From Fermentibacter sp963718745 [NCBI: Candidatus Fermentibacterota bacterium] (lineage in GTDB: Bacteria; Fermentibacterota; Fermentibacteria; Fermentibacterales): a stretch of 64,000 bases of DNA. Below are positions 37,619 through 47,010 of this stretch, in pieces. The notes under the pieces were generated by a model. It was given only the letters and a program-made list of their open reading frames with translations, was not told the DNA's origin and searched no databases. The position numbers and the translations under genes are program-made. The stretch lies in contig OY970370.1 in NCBI GenBank assembly GCA_963718745.1, positions 2,108,001-2,172,000 on the forward strand, in the 5' to 3' direction. Position 1 is the first letter of the stretch; every line of letters starts with the position of its first letter.

Positions 37619-39063
37619 TCCCGGTAATGGTTGCATCCTGCATGATCCTCGTCACCCACGCCCCGGGCTGGAACGACCCGGTCATCAGTATCCAGGCGTC
37701 GGGAAATGACGTGCAGAGGAAGGATCTCGTGGCTCCCGCCGGGGCGAATGTGCACCAGGGATGGGATCCCGAGATCCTGTCCTCCGGTTCGAGGATCGCG
37801 AGGAACATCGTTACCGTCGATGGCATCTTCGTTCTGGCCGATACGCTTGTCTGTCGTGACGTCTGGTCGGCCTATCCGAGCATGACCATGGTAGGCGACC
37901 AGATTGCCTACTTCTGGCGCGAATTGGACGATCACATCTGGTATGCGCTGACGGATCAGGACGGCAATCTCACTCTGCCCCCGACGCAGTTCAGCTACCT
38001 GGGCTGCGTGTGGCCCGAGATCTCTGCCTCCGGCGACAGCCTCGGGCGGATCCACCTGACCTGGGACGCCCCCGGGGGTATCTATTACTCCGTGTTCTAT
38101 CCGGGAGGCCCGGAGGTCTTCAGGGATACGATCCCGGAGAGCGCCGAGAACTCCCTGGTGCTGGTCGACCACGATAGAGTCCACATCCTGGTGCTGGGCT
38201 TCGCTGGTGGGAGTACGCAGCTCCCCAGGTATCTCGAGTACGATCTGAATGGCAACATGATCATCGCACCGTTCGAGTTCGCTGATCCCACTGCTCAAGC
38301 TGGCCATCGCTGGAGCATGACGACTGACAGCGCTGGAAACGCATGTCTCCTCTACAAGGAACAGATCTCGAGTGTGGGTGAGTATCTGAAGTTCTTCAGA
38401 ATCGACCGTGATACCGGCACCCTTCTGATAAATGGGCAGATCATCTACACGGAGCCGCCAGGTGTAAGCACGAACTGGCCGACACTCCTCAGAGCAAGCA
38501 GCGAGGGGACATCTCTATATGCGCTATGGATAGAGGGTGCTCCGCCACAAGGCTTCGGTAAGTACGTGAAGTTCTGCGTGCTTGACCTTAACGGTGACTA
38601 CATCGAAGCTCCATACATCGCTTATGACTATACAGATGAGACACCGGAGGACCTGTACTACTTCAGGGCGTGCTCGAACGATGCCGGAGATATCTTCGCG
38701 AACTGGACGGAGTATGACCCGAGCATTGATGGAGCATGGATTCGCCTCGGCTGGTTCGACCACAACTGGCTGGGCGTGGGGGAGGGAGAGGCGGGGCCTG
38801 TGGTTCCCAGTCTGGAGATGACTGCCTCATGCAATCCATTCTCCACATCTGTCACGATCACCTGCGAGGGTGAAGCCCTGCCCGGGCAGCTCATGGTCTA
38901 CGATATCACTGGACGGCTGATCAGGAGCCTGTCCGACCGGCAGGGATCTTCCTTCCTGTGGGACGGGCATGACGGCTCGGGTGAAGAGGTGCCCACGGGT
39001 ACCTACCTCATCCATGGGGCTGTCGAAGGGCGGGTGTCCTCGCTTCGTGTCGTGAAGCTGTAG
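37615..39063 (+). CDS. Secreted beta-rich protein with FlgD-Ig-like C-terminal tail
   Basis: This is a 482-residue protein translated from a GTG that overlaps the stop of the C25 protease gene (GTGA). A short hydrophobic leader (VMVASCMILVTHAPG) suggests export. The body has repeated strand patterns such as YLGCVWPEISASGDS, resembling propeller repeats. The last 80 residues are a FlgD-Ig/Por-type tail (NPFSTSVTI to FLWDGHDGSGEEVPTGTYL and LRVVKL). Because the upstream protease lacks a tail, this may be its partner or carrier; that is inference from coupling. Confidence 0.7.
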   Translation: MIPVMVASCMILVTHAPGWNDPVISIQASGNDVQRKDLVAPAGANVHQGWDPEILSSGSRIARNIVTVDGIFVLADTLVCRDVWSAYPSMTMVGDQIAYFWRELDDHIWYALTDQDGNLTLPPTQFSYLGCVWPEISASGDSLGRIHLTWDAPGGIYYSVFYPGGPEVFRDTIPESAENSLVLVDHDRVHILVLGFAGGSTQLPRYLEYDLNGNMIIAPFEFADPTAQAGHRWSMTTDSAGNACLLYKEQISSVGEYLKFFRIDRDTGTLLINGQIIYTEPPGVSTNWPTLLRASSEGTSLYALWIEGAPPQGFGKYVKFCVLDLNGDYIEAPYIAYDYTDETPEDLYYFRACSNDAGDIFANWTEYDPSIDGAWIRLGWFDHNWLGVGEGEAGPVVPSLEMTASCNPFSTSVTITCEGEALPGQLMVYDITGRLIRSLSDRQGSSFLWDGHDGSGEEVPTGTYLIHGAVEGRVSSLRVVKL

Positions 39064-39223
39064 GGAAGCGATCTGAAGCAATCCAGCCCGATCAGACCAG
39101 CCCCGAATCCCATCCCGAGTCGCGTATCTTGATGATGTGTTTGCTGATCCGCATGGCTGGCACGCAGGCTTCCGAGAGCTTGAAAGTTCAAGTCTCGTTC
39201 ACGATGGGGAGCCAGATGCGACG

Positions 39224-39251
39224 CCGCCACATCCGCGGGGGGATGTGGCGG
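39224..39251 (-). terminator. Hairpin overlapping the 3' end of tRNA-Sec
   Basis: CCGCCACATCC and GGATGTGGCGG form a perfect 11-bp stem with a six-base loop. Read on the minus strand, its first arm includes the last bases (CCGCCA) of the tRNA. No T-run follows, so it may serve termination or 3' processing. Confidence 0.5.
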
Positions 39252-39342
39252 GAACGTGTGGGAATCGAACCCACCCAGGGTGGTTTGAGCACCCGGCGCC
39301 GGATTTGAAGTCCGGGAGGGACACCAGCCCCCTTCCGCTCCC
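39246..39342 (-). tRNA. selC: tRNA-Sec (anticodon UCA)
   Basis: This is a 97-base tRNA read on the minus strand. The anticodon arm is CCGGA-CTTCAAA-TCCGG with anticodon TCA, as in bacterial SelC. The T-arm is GTGGG-TTCGATT-CCCAC. The acceptor pairs GGGAGCGG with ACGTTCCC (seven pairs including a G-T, then a G/A position), followed by discriminator G and an encoded CCA. A long variable arm contains GGGTG paired with CACCC. Length and arm sizes exclude tRNA-Ser or Leu. The cell therefore should insert selenocysteine at UGA; selA, selB and selD are not in the window. Confidence 0.93.
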
Positions 39343-39352
39343 GCGCTGAAGT

Positions 39353-39381
39353 GAAGATGATCTACGGGAAAATGTTGTCAA
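39353..39381 (-). promoter_or_regulatory. Promoter of tRNA-Sec
   Basis: On the minus strand, a perfect -35 TTGACA (39376-39381) is followed after 17 bases by ATCTTC (39353-39358) as -10. Initiation would fall about 4-6 bases before the tRNA 5' end at 39342. Confidence 0.55.
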
Positions 39382-39442
39382 GTATCACTTGTCTTGCCTT
39401 CACCACCGCCTTAACTTATCGGTCGGGGGAACGGAGGGGCGG

Positions 39443-42088
39443 ATGACAGAGGATCTGCAGGCATCGGTAGACAGCCTGGTCCGGGTCGCGATGAACCAGA
39501 AGGACCAGAACTCAATGCTGGGAGCGGCAGCGGCAAGGCTCGCCCCGCTGGATGCCGGGAATGCGGCCTCGATTCTCTCTTCGCTCGATTCGGATTGCGT
39601 AGGCTCTGCCGACAAGCTGGCACTTTTCGTGATCCTGCTGGATTTCGCATCTCTCTCCGCGAAGCTCTCCTCCGGAACACTCGATCCGCAGGCCCTGCGC
39701 ACGGCGATGATACGGGAGGATCCTCCGCTCGCCGAGGCATGGGCGAGGCTCGAAGCCCTTCCGAGGGGCGGTGCCACATATGCACTGGCCAAGGTCTCGC
39801 TGCTCCTGGAGGTCTTCTTCCTCCTCAACAGGGAGCTCAGGGATTCCTCTCTGGAGCCCGAGGCCGCAACCGGCTCCTCGGCTGCGCTCAAGGTCCTGGC
39901 GGACGTCAAGCCGGGCGGACCTGAGCTTGCCCTGGAGACGGCCGCCTTCACCCAGTCCAGCCAGCGACTCCTGACGGAGGTTCTCGAGGAGCTCGACTTC
40001 ATCCAGCGCGAGAGGGGCGCCTGGGTATTCAGGCTTGACGACACCTCCTCCACGCGCCTTTCTCAGGCCAGGAACCTGCTGAGCTACCGGACCTCGTCCG
40101 CCACTCTGTCTCCGCTCGCAATGACCAGGGCGGCCGAGAACATGGTGAAGAGGCTCGGCTTCATTGTCAGGTCCACCGGCATGTACCCTTCGGGACATCC
40201 GGCCATCGCACCTTCCGTCGAGGGATTCCTCGAGGTCCTGAACAACTTCTTCTCGACCGGACCGATGGTCACGCTGAGCGCCATCGGCGGCGAACTCATG
40301 GTGAACGATCTGCAGGTGCGCCGCAAGGGCGGATCTGTGGAATCGTTCCTCAAGGACATGGCCGACAGGGGTGTCAGCAGCATCACGTTCCAGAGCGGGA
40401 CCGACGCCGAGAACGTTCTCCGGTTCGCGAGCGTCTTCAACAAATCCCCCGTCTACATCAAGGAGCACGGTGGCCTGGCCTCCCTCCTCGAGAGGCGGGA
40501 GATCACGACCATCTCGGTGGACCAGTTCAGGTATGCGCTGGTCTCGCGAGACGGCACCGTGGTCGGAGGCATTGCCGCCGCCCCCGAGGACACGACGCTG
40601 GAGAACATCATCTTCACTGAGCTCGTGGACAGGCTCGAACGGGGAGATACGATCAGGGACCTCCCGGACGAAGAGCTGGGGATGGCTTTCAAGAAGGTGC
40701 TCCAGGAGTCCCTCGGTGGAGCGGACAGGCAGCGCGGGCTGCTGGCCAGCTTCGTCGCGGCGCTCGATCCGGGCATACTCGAGAAGGGCATCCTGGCGCG
40801 GAGGGACATCCAGAAGGAGATAGCCTGGAGTGCGCTCCGGAAGATAATCAAGCTCCGTCTGTCAGAACTGGACAGCACTGACGAGGATGTGCGCCTCGAG
40901 GCGACGGACAGGCTGCTCGACCTCGTAGTGACCGGCATCGAGCGCAACAAGGACAACACCGTCGTCCAGATAGTGGACATGATCTCCAGGCGGCTCCCCG
41001 TGGAGACCTCGCCGGACACCCTGTACACCTCCGTCATACTGATAGGCGTATCGTGCGAGGCGCTTATCTCCAGGAGCCGACTCTCGACAGCCGAGATAAC
41101 CGCGGAGGCGCTCGAGAAGGTACGCAACCTCGACCTCACCATGCCCGAACTGGTGTCGGCGCGACGAAGAGCGCTGGCCGAGGCCCTGAGGAGGATCGAC
41201 ACGCCCGAGGTGGGGGAGAAGCTTGTCGACTCCCTGCTCTCCTACAACGAGATAGTGGCGCGGCAGGGCGAAACGCTCGCAGGCAAGCTCGTCCTCAGGA
41301 ACATGACGACGAGGCTGATCGAGGTCTTCAACGAACCGGACAGGCACCAGAGAGCCCGTGCCTTCCGCGTTCTTAAAAGGATAGGCCCCAGGGTCTCCCC
41401 GGTCCTCATCGGAAGGCTGCGGAGGCTGCAGCTGCCGTACGAGACACCCAGGGACCAGGAGACGCAGCATCTCCAGGACGAAGACTGGTTCGTCGCCCGG
41501 AACGTCATCCAGATACTCGGCGAACTGAAGCTGTCCGAGGCTGTCGACACGCTGAAGCGGCTTACCTTCGACCCGGACGAGAGGATCCGAGAAGTGGCCC
41601 TCATAGCCTACTACTCATCGGACCGGATCGACGCTGCCGTTCGTGCGAGGGAGATGCTCCGCGACCCTTCGGCCTCCGTGGCCGGAGTAGCGATCGAACT
41701 CATGGGAGCCGAACTGGTCAGGTATCCCGAGCTGACCCAGGACCTGGGCGGCGCCTTCTCGGCCCGGCCGGCACTCAGGCCGGTAGTCATGGCCGCGCTG
41801 CGAAAGGCCCCGTCGCTGCCTGCGGTCAAGGCTATGCTGATCGCGGGCTTCAGGGACCAGGACGGAGTTCCGTTCGGAGATCAGGAGCTCGCGTCCACGG
41901 CTCTCGATATCCTCCGTGAGGGCGGTGCCAGGGAGGACGGGGAGGCTCTTCGGGCCGTCGTGAAGTCCTCCTCCTCGAAGGGCATCATCAGGCGGAAGGG
42001 TATTTCGAGGGCGCTGGCAACGGCTATCGACGAACTTGCCAGGGAGCTCCTGGAAAGACCCTCCGGGGCGGACCCCCGGTCAGGCTAG
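39443..42088 (+). CDS. HEAT-repeat-like protein with a signalling-associated N-terminal module
   Basis: This is an 881-residue soluble protein. The N-terminal half contains a module (FIVRSTGMYPSGHPAIAPSV, later DRGVSSITFQSGT) that I have seen associated with HEAT and HD-GYP/HDOD-type regulatory proteins. This is recall, not a search. The C-terminal part has alpha-helical repeats resembling HEAT units (LKRIGPRVSPVLIGRLRRL, ILGELKLSEAVDTLKRL, DERIREVALIAYYS). ATG 39443 follows GGAGGGG. The stop overlaps that of the convergent glycogen phosphorylase gene in a shared CTAG. A scaffold role is plausible; no enzyme motif is seen. Confidence 0.6.
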   Translation: MTEDLQASVDSLVRVAMNQKDQNSMLGAAAARLAPLDAGNAASILSSLDSDCVGSADKLALFVILLDFASLSAKLSSGTLDPQALRTAMIREDPPLAEAWARLEALPRGGATYALAKVSLLLEVFFLLNRELRDSSLEPEAATGSSAALKVLADVKPGGPELALETAAFTQSSQRLLTEVLEELDFIQRERGAWVFRLDDTSSTRLSQARNLLSYRTSSATLSPLAMTRAAENMVKRLGFIVRSTGMYPSGHPAIAPSVEGFLEVLNNFFSTGPMVTLSAIGGELMVNDLQVRRKGGSVESFLKDMADRGVSSITFQSGTDAENVLRFASVFNKSPVYIKEHGGLASLLERREITTISVDQFRYALVSRDGTVVGGIAAAPEDTTLENIIFTELVDRLERGDTIRDLPDEELGMAFKKVLQESLGGADRQRGLLASFVAALDPGILEKGILARRDIQKEIAWSALRKIIKLRLSELDSTDEDVRLEATDRLLDLVVTGIERNKDNTVVQIVDMISRRLPVETSPDTLYTSVILIGVSCEALISRSRLSTAEITAEALEKVRNLDLTMPELVSARRRALAEALRRIDTPEVGEKLVDSLLSYNEIVARQGETLAGKLVLRNMTTRLIEVFNEPDRHQRARAFRVLKRIGPRVSPVLIGRLRRLQLPYETPRDQETQHLQDEDWFVARNVIQILGELKLSEAVDTLKRLTFDPDERIREVALIAYYSSDRIDAAVRAREMLRDPSASVAGVAIELMGAELVRYPELTQDLGGAFSARPALRPVVMAALRKAPSLPAVKAMLIAGFRDQDGVPFGDQELASTALDILREGGAREDGEALRAVVKSSSSKGIIRRKGISRALATAIDELARELLERPSGADPRSG

Positions 42089-44637
42089 ACCCACCAGGCC
42101 ACCAGACCCGGCTCGATGATCTTCCCGAACCGCCTGTGGCTGGGCAGGACCCTCACGGTGAATCCCTGCGTCCCCGACTTCGTGCACCCGAAGGTGCCCG
42201 AGAAGATCATGAATCCGTCTTCATTGCCCTGGAACGAGATCCGGTCGGACCGGCTCGCATCCAGACCCTCCTCGCCCATGAACATCCCCGAGTGGATCTC
42301 CACCGACATGTCGTCCGGCTCCAGCCCGCTCGCCGCGAGGACCACCTTCACGGGAACCTGGTCCCCTACCGTGAGAGGGTGCTCGCCGTCGGGCGACTCG
42401 ACCCTCTCGATCCGGACCGACGGCCAGGCTCCGCGGACCTTCTCCTTCCAAGAAGAGAGCTCCCTCGCCCCGGCCCAGGAATCGGACGCGAGAGCATCCC
42501 AGCCCTCGAAGGCGGGGATGTAGTAGCGGTCGGAGTACTCGGCCAGCATCCGGTTCGTGTTGAAGACGGGGCAGATGGCCTTCATCGAATCCTTCATCAT
42601 GGTTATCCACCTGCGGGGGAGACCGTCGTTCTGCCTGTCGTAGAACATCGGGGCTATCACGTTCTCGATTCTGTCGTAGAGAGCCTTGGTCTCCACCATG
42701 TCCTGCGTCTCCTGGTCGTCGTAGCTCTCGCCGCGCCCCACGAGCCAGCCGATTTCCTCGGTATAGGCCTCGTCCCACCAGCCGTCGGGAACGCTGCAGT
42801 TAAGGACGCCGTTCATGGAGGCCTTCATGCCGCTCGTACCGCTGGCTTCGAGCGGCCTCCTGGGAACGTTCAGCCAGACGTCCACTCCCTGTACGAAGTG
42901 TCTGGCCATATCCATGCTGTAGTCCTCGAGATAGACCAGCTTGCCGTAGAGACCCTCCTTCATGCTCATGTGGGCGATCTGGCGGATCATCTCCTTGCCG
43001 CCCTCGTCGTGGGGGTGGGCCTTGCCTGCGAAGACGAGCTGAACCGGCCTGGAGGGGTGATTCAGGAGCCGGGCCAGCCTCTCGGGGTCCCTGAACAGGA
43101 GGGTTGCGCGCTTGTACGTGGCGAACCTGCGTGCAAAACCTATGGTCAGGACATCCGGGTTGAGCACGGGGATCTCGGAGAACCTGTGGCCGTGCTGGCC
43201 CATGCTGCTCTGCTGCGCGCGCCACCTCTCCCGCACATAGGCGACCAGCCGCTCGCGGAGCCTTACATGCCCCCTCCACAGTTCGGAGTCGGGGATGTTG
43301 GAGATGTTCCTCCAGCAGGCCTCGTCCCTCGGATTGCTGGGCCACCTCGGGCCTATGTACCTGTTCAGTATCCGGGTCATCTCGTCGGACATCCATGTGT
43401 CGATGTGGACTCCGTTGGTCACATGGTCGATGGGTATCTCGTCCTCCGGGAGACCCGGCCAGACATCCTTCCAGATCGACCGAGAGACCTTCCCGTGGAG
43501 GCGGCTCACGCCGTTCCTGAAGCGCGAATGCTTCAGCGCGAAGATGGTCATGGAGAAGTCACCCGTCCTGCCGGTCCTGCCCAGGTCGAGGAACGAGTCG
43601 AGAGTGAGTCCCAGGGCGTCGAGATAGGGTTTCAGATAGCTCCCGACCATCTCGGGGGAGAACTCGTCGTTTCCCGCGGGAACCGGCGTATGCGTGGTGA
43701 AGACGTTCCCGGCGACTGCCAGTTCACGGGCCTCGTTCAGTGTCAGGCCCTCGCCCATGAGCTGCCTGATGCGCTCGAGGACCAGGAAGGCGGAGTGCCC
43801 TTCGTTGGCATGGCATACCGAGGGCCTCCTGCCTATCGCCTCGAGGGCCCGGAGCCCGCCGATCCCCAGAACGATCTCCTGCCGGATCCTCATGTCCCGG
43901 TCCCCTCCGTAGAGGTGGCCGGTTATCTCCCTGTCCCTGGGGCTGTTCGCCGGGAGGTCGGTGTCGAGCAGGTAGAGGCTGGTGCGCCCGACGCGAACCA
44001 TCCAGACGGCGGCGGTGATATCCCTGCCGTCCAGCGGAAGCGTGATCACGACCGGTCTCCCGTCCTGTCCGAGCACGGGGTTGACCGGCGTATTCGAGTA
44101 GTCGTTGACGAAATACCTCTCCTGCTGCCATCCGTCACTGTTCAGATACTGGCCGAAGTAGCCCTGACGGTAGAGGAGGGAGACCCCGACGAGCGGCAGA
44201 CCGAGTTCGCTCGCGCTCTTGAGCGTATCGCCGGCCAGGACTCCGAGCCCTCCCGAATAGATCGGGAGGCTCTCGTGAAGCCCGAACTCCATGGAGAAGA
44301 ATGCCACGAGCAGCTTGTCTAGCTTGCCGGGCCTCCGCTCGATCGACTTGTCGAACCAGGTCGGGCGCCCGAGGTAATCCTCGAGCCTTCCAGCGACATC
44401 GTCCAGGTTGGAGAGGTATACGTTGTCGGAAGCAAGCTCCTCCAGGCGGGACTGTTCAGCCCTCCCAAGGAGGAGGACGGGGTTGTGCTGCGTCTCCTCC
44501 CAGATCCGTCCGTCTATCCAGCGGAAGAGGTCGACGGCGTCGGGATTCCAGGTCCACCAGAGGTTGTAGGCTATCTTCTTCAGCGCGGAGAGGCGCTCCG
44601 GTATGCGAGGCACGACCTTGAACACTCTCGTCTGCAC
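42085..44637 (-). CDS. glgP: Alpha-glucan (glycogen/maltodextrin) phosphorylase
   Basis: This GT35 enzyme releases glucose-1-phosphate from glycogen or maltodextrin; 850 residues from the GTG at 44637, preceded by AAAGGA. The N-terminal DUF3417 block includes KKIAYNLWWTWNPDAVDLFR, the form found in short, unregulated phosphorylases. The substrate site is near YSGGLGVLAGDTLKSASELG. The pyridoxal-phosphate lysine lies in SGTSGMKASMNGVLN. The ATG at 44697 is a possible earlier start but would add residues that homologs lack. A fermentative use of stored glucan is likely. Confidence 0.93.
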   Translation of the reverse strand: MQTRVFKVVPRIPERLSALKKIAYNLWWTWNPDAVDLFRWIDGRIWEETQHNPVLLLGRAEQSRLEELASDNVYLSNLDDVAGRLEDYLGRPTWFDKSIERRPGKLDKLLVAFFSMEFGLHESLPIYSGGLGVLAGDTLKSASELGLPLVGVSLLYRQGYFGQYLNSDGWQQERYFVNDYSNTPVNPVLGQDGRPVVITLPLDGRDITAAVWMVRVGRTSLYLLDTDLPANSPRDREITGHLYGGDRDMRIRQEIVLGIGGLRALEAIGRRPSVCHANEGHSAFLVLERIRQLMGEGLTLNEARELAVAGNVFTTHTPVPAGNDEFSPEMVGSYLKPYLDALGLTLDSFLDLGRTGRTGDFSMTIFALKHSRFRNGVSRLHGKVSRSIWKDVWPGLPEDEIPIDHVTNGVHIDTWMSDEMTRILNRYIGPRWPSNPRDEACWRNISNIPDSELWRGHVRLRERLVAYVRERWRAQQSSMGQHGHRFSEIPVLNPDVLTIGFARRFATYKRATLLFRDPERLARLLNHPSRPVQLVFAGKAHPHDEGGKEMIRQIAHMSMKEGLYGKLVYLEDYSMDMARHFVQGVDVWLNVPRRPLEASGTSGMKASMNGVLNCSVPDGWWDEAYTEEIGWLVGRGESYDDQETQDMVETKALYDRIENVIAPMFYDRQNDGLPRRWITMMKDSMKAICPVFNTNRMLAEYSDRYYIPAFEGWDALASDSWAGARELSSWKEKVRGAWPSVRIERVESPDGEHPLTVGDQVPVKVVLAASGLEPDDMSVEIHSGMFMGEEGLDASRSDRISFQGNEDGFMIFSGTFGCTKSGTQGFTVRVLPSHRRFGKIIEPGLVAWWV

Positions 44638-44737
44638 GATCCGATCCTTTCGGCGGGCGACCCGGACGAACGAAGCCAGAAGACGCAACGTAGACAACTG
44701 CGGTCCCCGCCGTCAAGGAACGGAACCCCGGCGCACT

Positions 44738-44768
44738 CTGACACATTCACTGTGAGTAGAGGTAGAAT
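44738..44768 (+). promoter_or_regulatory. Promoter of the second C25 protease gene
   Basis: CTGACA at 44738-44743 and TAGAAT at 44763-44768 are separated by 19 bases, longer than ideal. The -10 box resembles TAGAAT at 48060-48065, upstream of the VIT/vWA gene. Confidence 0.4.
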
Positions 44769-44783
44769 ACGGCAGGAGCGTGG

Positions 44784-46820
44784 ATGATGAGGATTTTTGC
44801 CCTGCTGCTGGTTGCCGCATGCGCCTGGGCGGGACGCCTGGACTGGTCGGTCGAGATCGATCCAGGGGACGTATCCGTCTCCAGGGAAGGTGGTTACAGC
44901 CTGATCCTGACGCGGGGGATGCACCCCTCGGGAGATCCGGGCGCTCCCATGCTCCCGTCGGTACCGCTATCCTTCGTGATAGATCCGGGCGCCGTGGATG
45001 TCGCCTTCACGATCGAGCTGTCGGATCCGGTCAGGTTCGACATCTCCTCTCCCGTCACCCCCGCCTGTACCCTCCGACCCGTCGGCTCGCCAGGCAGACA
45101 ACTCCGGGTGCCCGACAGCCGCATCTACCTGTCAGGCGATCCCTGGCCCGCGGAGAAGACCTCCGGGGAGAGAACAGGCAGGCTCGGGGGATTCACCCTT
45201 GCTTCCTGCATCGTGACACCCTGGGATTACACTCCTTTAGATGGCGGTCTGGTACTCTACACGAACATCGATGTCGGCATCACCTGGAGCGGATCCGATG
45301 CGGCGCCTTCTCTCACGGGCGAACAGATCGCCTCCGCGGCTTCGCGTGTAGCCCTGCTCGTCGAGAATCCTCAGGATGTTGCCTCCTCCGGGCCTCCCGA
45401 GAGGTCGGACCGGGCCGGGGATGCAATCTGGACCGTTATCTGCGACAGTTCGTTCTCGTCGGATCTGGAACCCCTGAGGAGCTGGTGGGAGGACACGCTC
45501 GGTTCCGCTTCGATCCTCACCATCCAGGAGGTCGAGTCTTTCCCGGGGGGCGATCCGGCCGAGAAGCTGAGGAACGCAATCGAAGACCTGTGGCTTTCGC
45601 ACGGTGCGGTCTACGTCCTTCTCGCGGGGGACGAGAGCCTGGTCCCGGTGAGGATGATCTATTCGATTTGCGAGGGAATGCAGGACTACATACCCTCCGA
45701 CCACTACTTCAGCGATCTGGACGGGAACTGGGACGCCAGCGGCGACGGCGTCTACGGCCAGCCGGACGACGACCTCGACCTCTACATGGACGTCCTGCTC
45801 GGGCGAGCCCTCTTCTCGACTCACGGGCAGGCCGGGGTCTTCGTGGAGAAGACGCTGGGCTACGCATCGGATCCGCCGGAGGGCGACTGGAGGACTACGG
45901 CTCTCCTCTGCGGCGCGGTCCTGTTCGAGGAGATCGGCTATATCGGCGGCAAGGGATGCGATACGCTCGCTGCCGCGCTCCCCGCAGGCTGGGACATCGT
46001 GTCGGTATACGAGGAGCCTTCGATCATGGACGGATCCGACACCCACATACAGTACCTCCAGGACGGCACCGGATGGAACTACTACGCCGGGCACGGCAAC
46101 AGGAACGGGATCTGGTGGTCCTACGAGCCGGTCACGATGATGAACACCAGCCTTGCGCAGTCCCTCGCCAACGGGGCCAGGGCGGGAATCCACACGAGCA
46201 TCGCCTGCAGTCCGGGCGCCTTCCAGGGCGGCATCCAGTCGTGCGCCGAGGCCCTTCTGCAGAATCCCGACGGAGGGGCCGTCTCAGTGACTTTCAATAC
46301 GAGCTATGGCTGGGAGGGTTACTGGCCCGATCTCGGCGCCAGCGAGTGGATGTGCATCTACCTCACGAGGGCGGTCTTCCTCGAGCACCTGCCCACGCTG
46401 GGTTCGGCTTTCGCAGCAGCCAAGGATCAGCGCGTGCCCTTCATCCACGGCCCGTACGACAGGAATCTCCAGTCGATCCTCTCCTGGACCGCATTCCACG
46501 ATCCGGCGCTCAGCCCCCTGGGAGTGAGCCCCGATTCACCCATTCCGCCCGTCCCGCTCGCGATCGGGGCGCCCTGGCCGAATCCTGCCACGCGCGGGGC
46601 TCCCTTCACGTTTGATGTGGAGTACGAGGGGGGGGCGGCGGAGCTCTCTGCATGGGACATGGCCGGGAGGCTCGTCTGGAGACGGGACGTCACAGGTCCG
46701 GGCACATACCTGTGGGATGGCTTCCTTGATGGCGGGGAGAGGGCTCCTGCGGGCGTCTACATCATCTCTGCCAGGAGGGGCGACTACATCCTGAGCAGGC
46801 GCGTGACGCTCCTGGACTAG
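44784..46820 (+). CDS. Gingipain-type (C25) cysteine protease with sorting tail
   Basis: This is a 678-residue secreted protease: signal peptide RIFALLLVAACAWAG, then a propeptide and a C25 domain. The catalytic pair is His437 in YYAGHGNRNG and Cys475 in SIACSPGAFQGG. Asp-rich segments (SDLDGNWDASGDG, DDDLDLYMDVLLGRA) match the calcium-binding loops of gingipains. The C-terminus is a FlgD-Ig-like tail (AAELSAWDMAGRLVW, then YLWDGFLDGGERAPAGVY). It differs from the larger C25 protein at 33914 in having the tail and lacking the propeller. A terminator hairpin follows. Confidence 0.88.
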   Translation: MMRIFALLLVAACAWAGRLDWSVEIDPGDVSVSREGGYSLILTRGMHPSGDPGAPMLPSVPLSFVIDPGAVDVAFTIELSDPVRFDISSPVTPACTLRPVGSPGRQLRVPDSRIYLSGDPWPAEKTSGERTGRLGGFTLASCIVTPWDYTPLDGGLVLYTNIDVGITWSGSDAAPSLTGEQIASAASRVALLVENPQDVASSGPPERSDRAGDAIWTVICDSSFSSDLEPLRSWWEDTLGSASILTIQEVESFPGGDPAEKLRNAIEDLWLSHGAVYVLLAGDESLVPVRMIYSICEGMQDYIPSDHYFSDLDGNWDASGDGVYGQPDDDLDLYMDVLLGRALFSTHGQAGVFVEKTLGYASDPPEGDWRTTALLCGAVLFEEIGYIGGKGCDTLAAALPAGWDIVSVYEEPSIMDGSDTHIQYLQDGTGWNYYAGHGNRNGIWWSYEPVTMMNTSLAQSLANGARAGIHTSIACSPGAFQGGIQSCAEALLQNPDGGAVSVTFNTSYGWEGYWPDLGASEWMCIYLTRAVFLEHLPTLGSAFAAAKDQRVPFIHGPYDRNLQSILSWTAFHDPALSPLGVSPDSPIPPVPLAIGAPWPNPATRGAPFTFDVEYEGGAAELSAWDMAGRLVWRRDVTGPGTYLWDGFLDGGERAPAGVYIISARRGDYILSRRVTLLD

Positions 46821-46962
46821 CCTGCTGACGGGAAGAGCTGAACAGTGGTCCCGCAGTGATCAGGCAAACCACAATCCTCCGGTCCTTCCGGATTCCCCGC
46901 GATGGATCCGTGACCTGAAGGATCCTTCGGTTTCTTCACAAGCTCCATCCCGACAGCAAATG

Positions 46963-46992
46963 AAAGGGCCGCCGGCTTCCCGGCGGCCCTTT
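46963..46992. terminator. Bidirectional terminator
   Basis: AAAGGGCCGCCGG and CCGGCGGCCCTTT form a 13-bp stem with loop CTTC. Its A/T ends give a T-run on each strand, so it can serve both the C25 gene and the convergent gene at 47011. Confidence 0.75.
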
Positions 46993-47010
46993 CGTCATCC
47001 CGGTCAGGCT

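Noticed and set aside
42136-44322. Long plus-strand open frame antisense to glycogen phosphorylase
   Set aside because: Same reason: the minus strand encodes a full, conserved phosphorylase; the plus-strand frame has no domain.
44637-44697. ATG 44697 as the glycogen phosphorylase start
   Set aside because: The added N-terminus is not like homologs, which start near the RVFKVVPRIPERL segment; the GTG at 44637 has a ribosome site.
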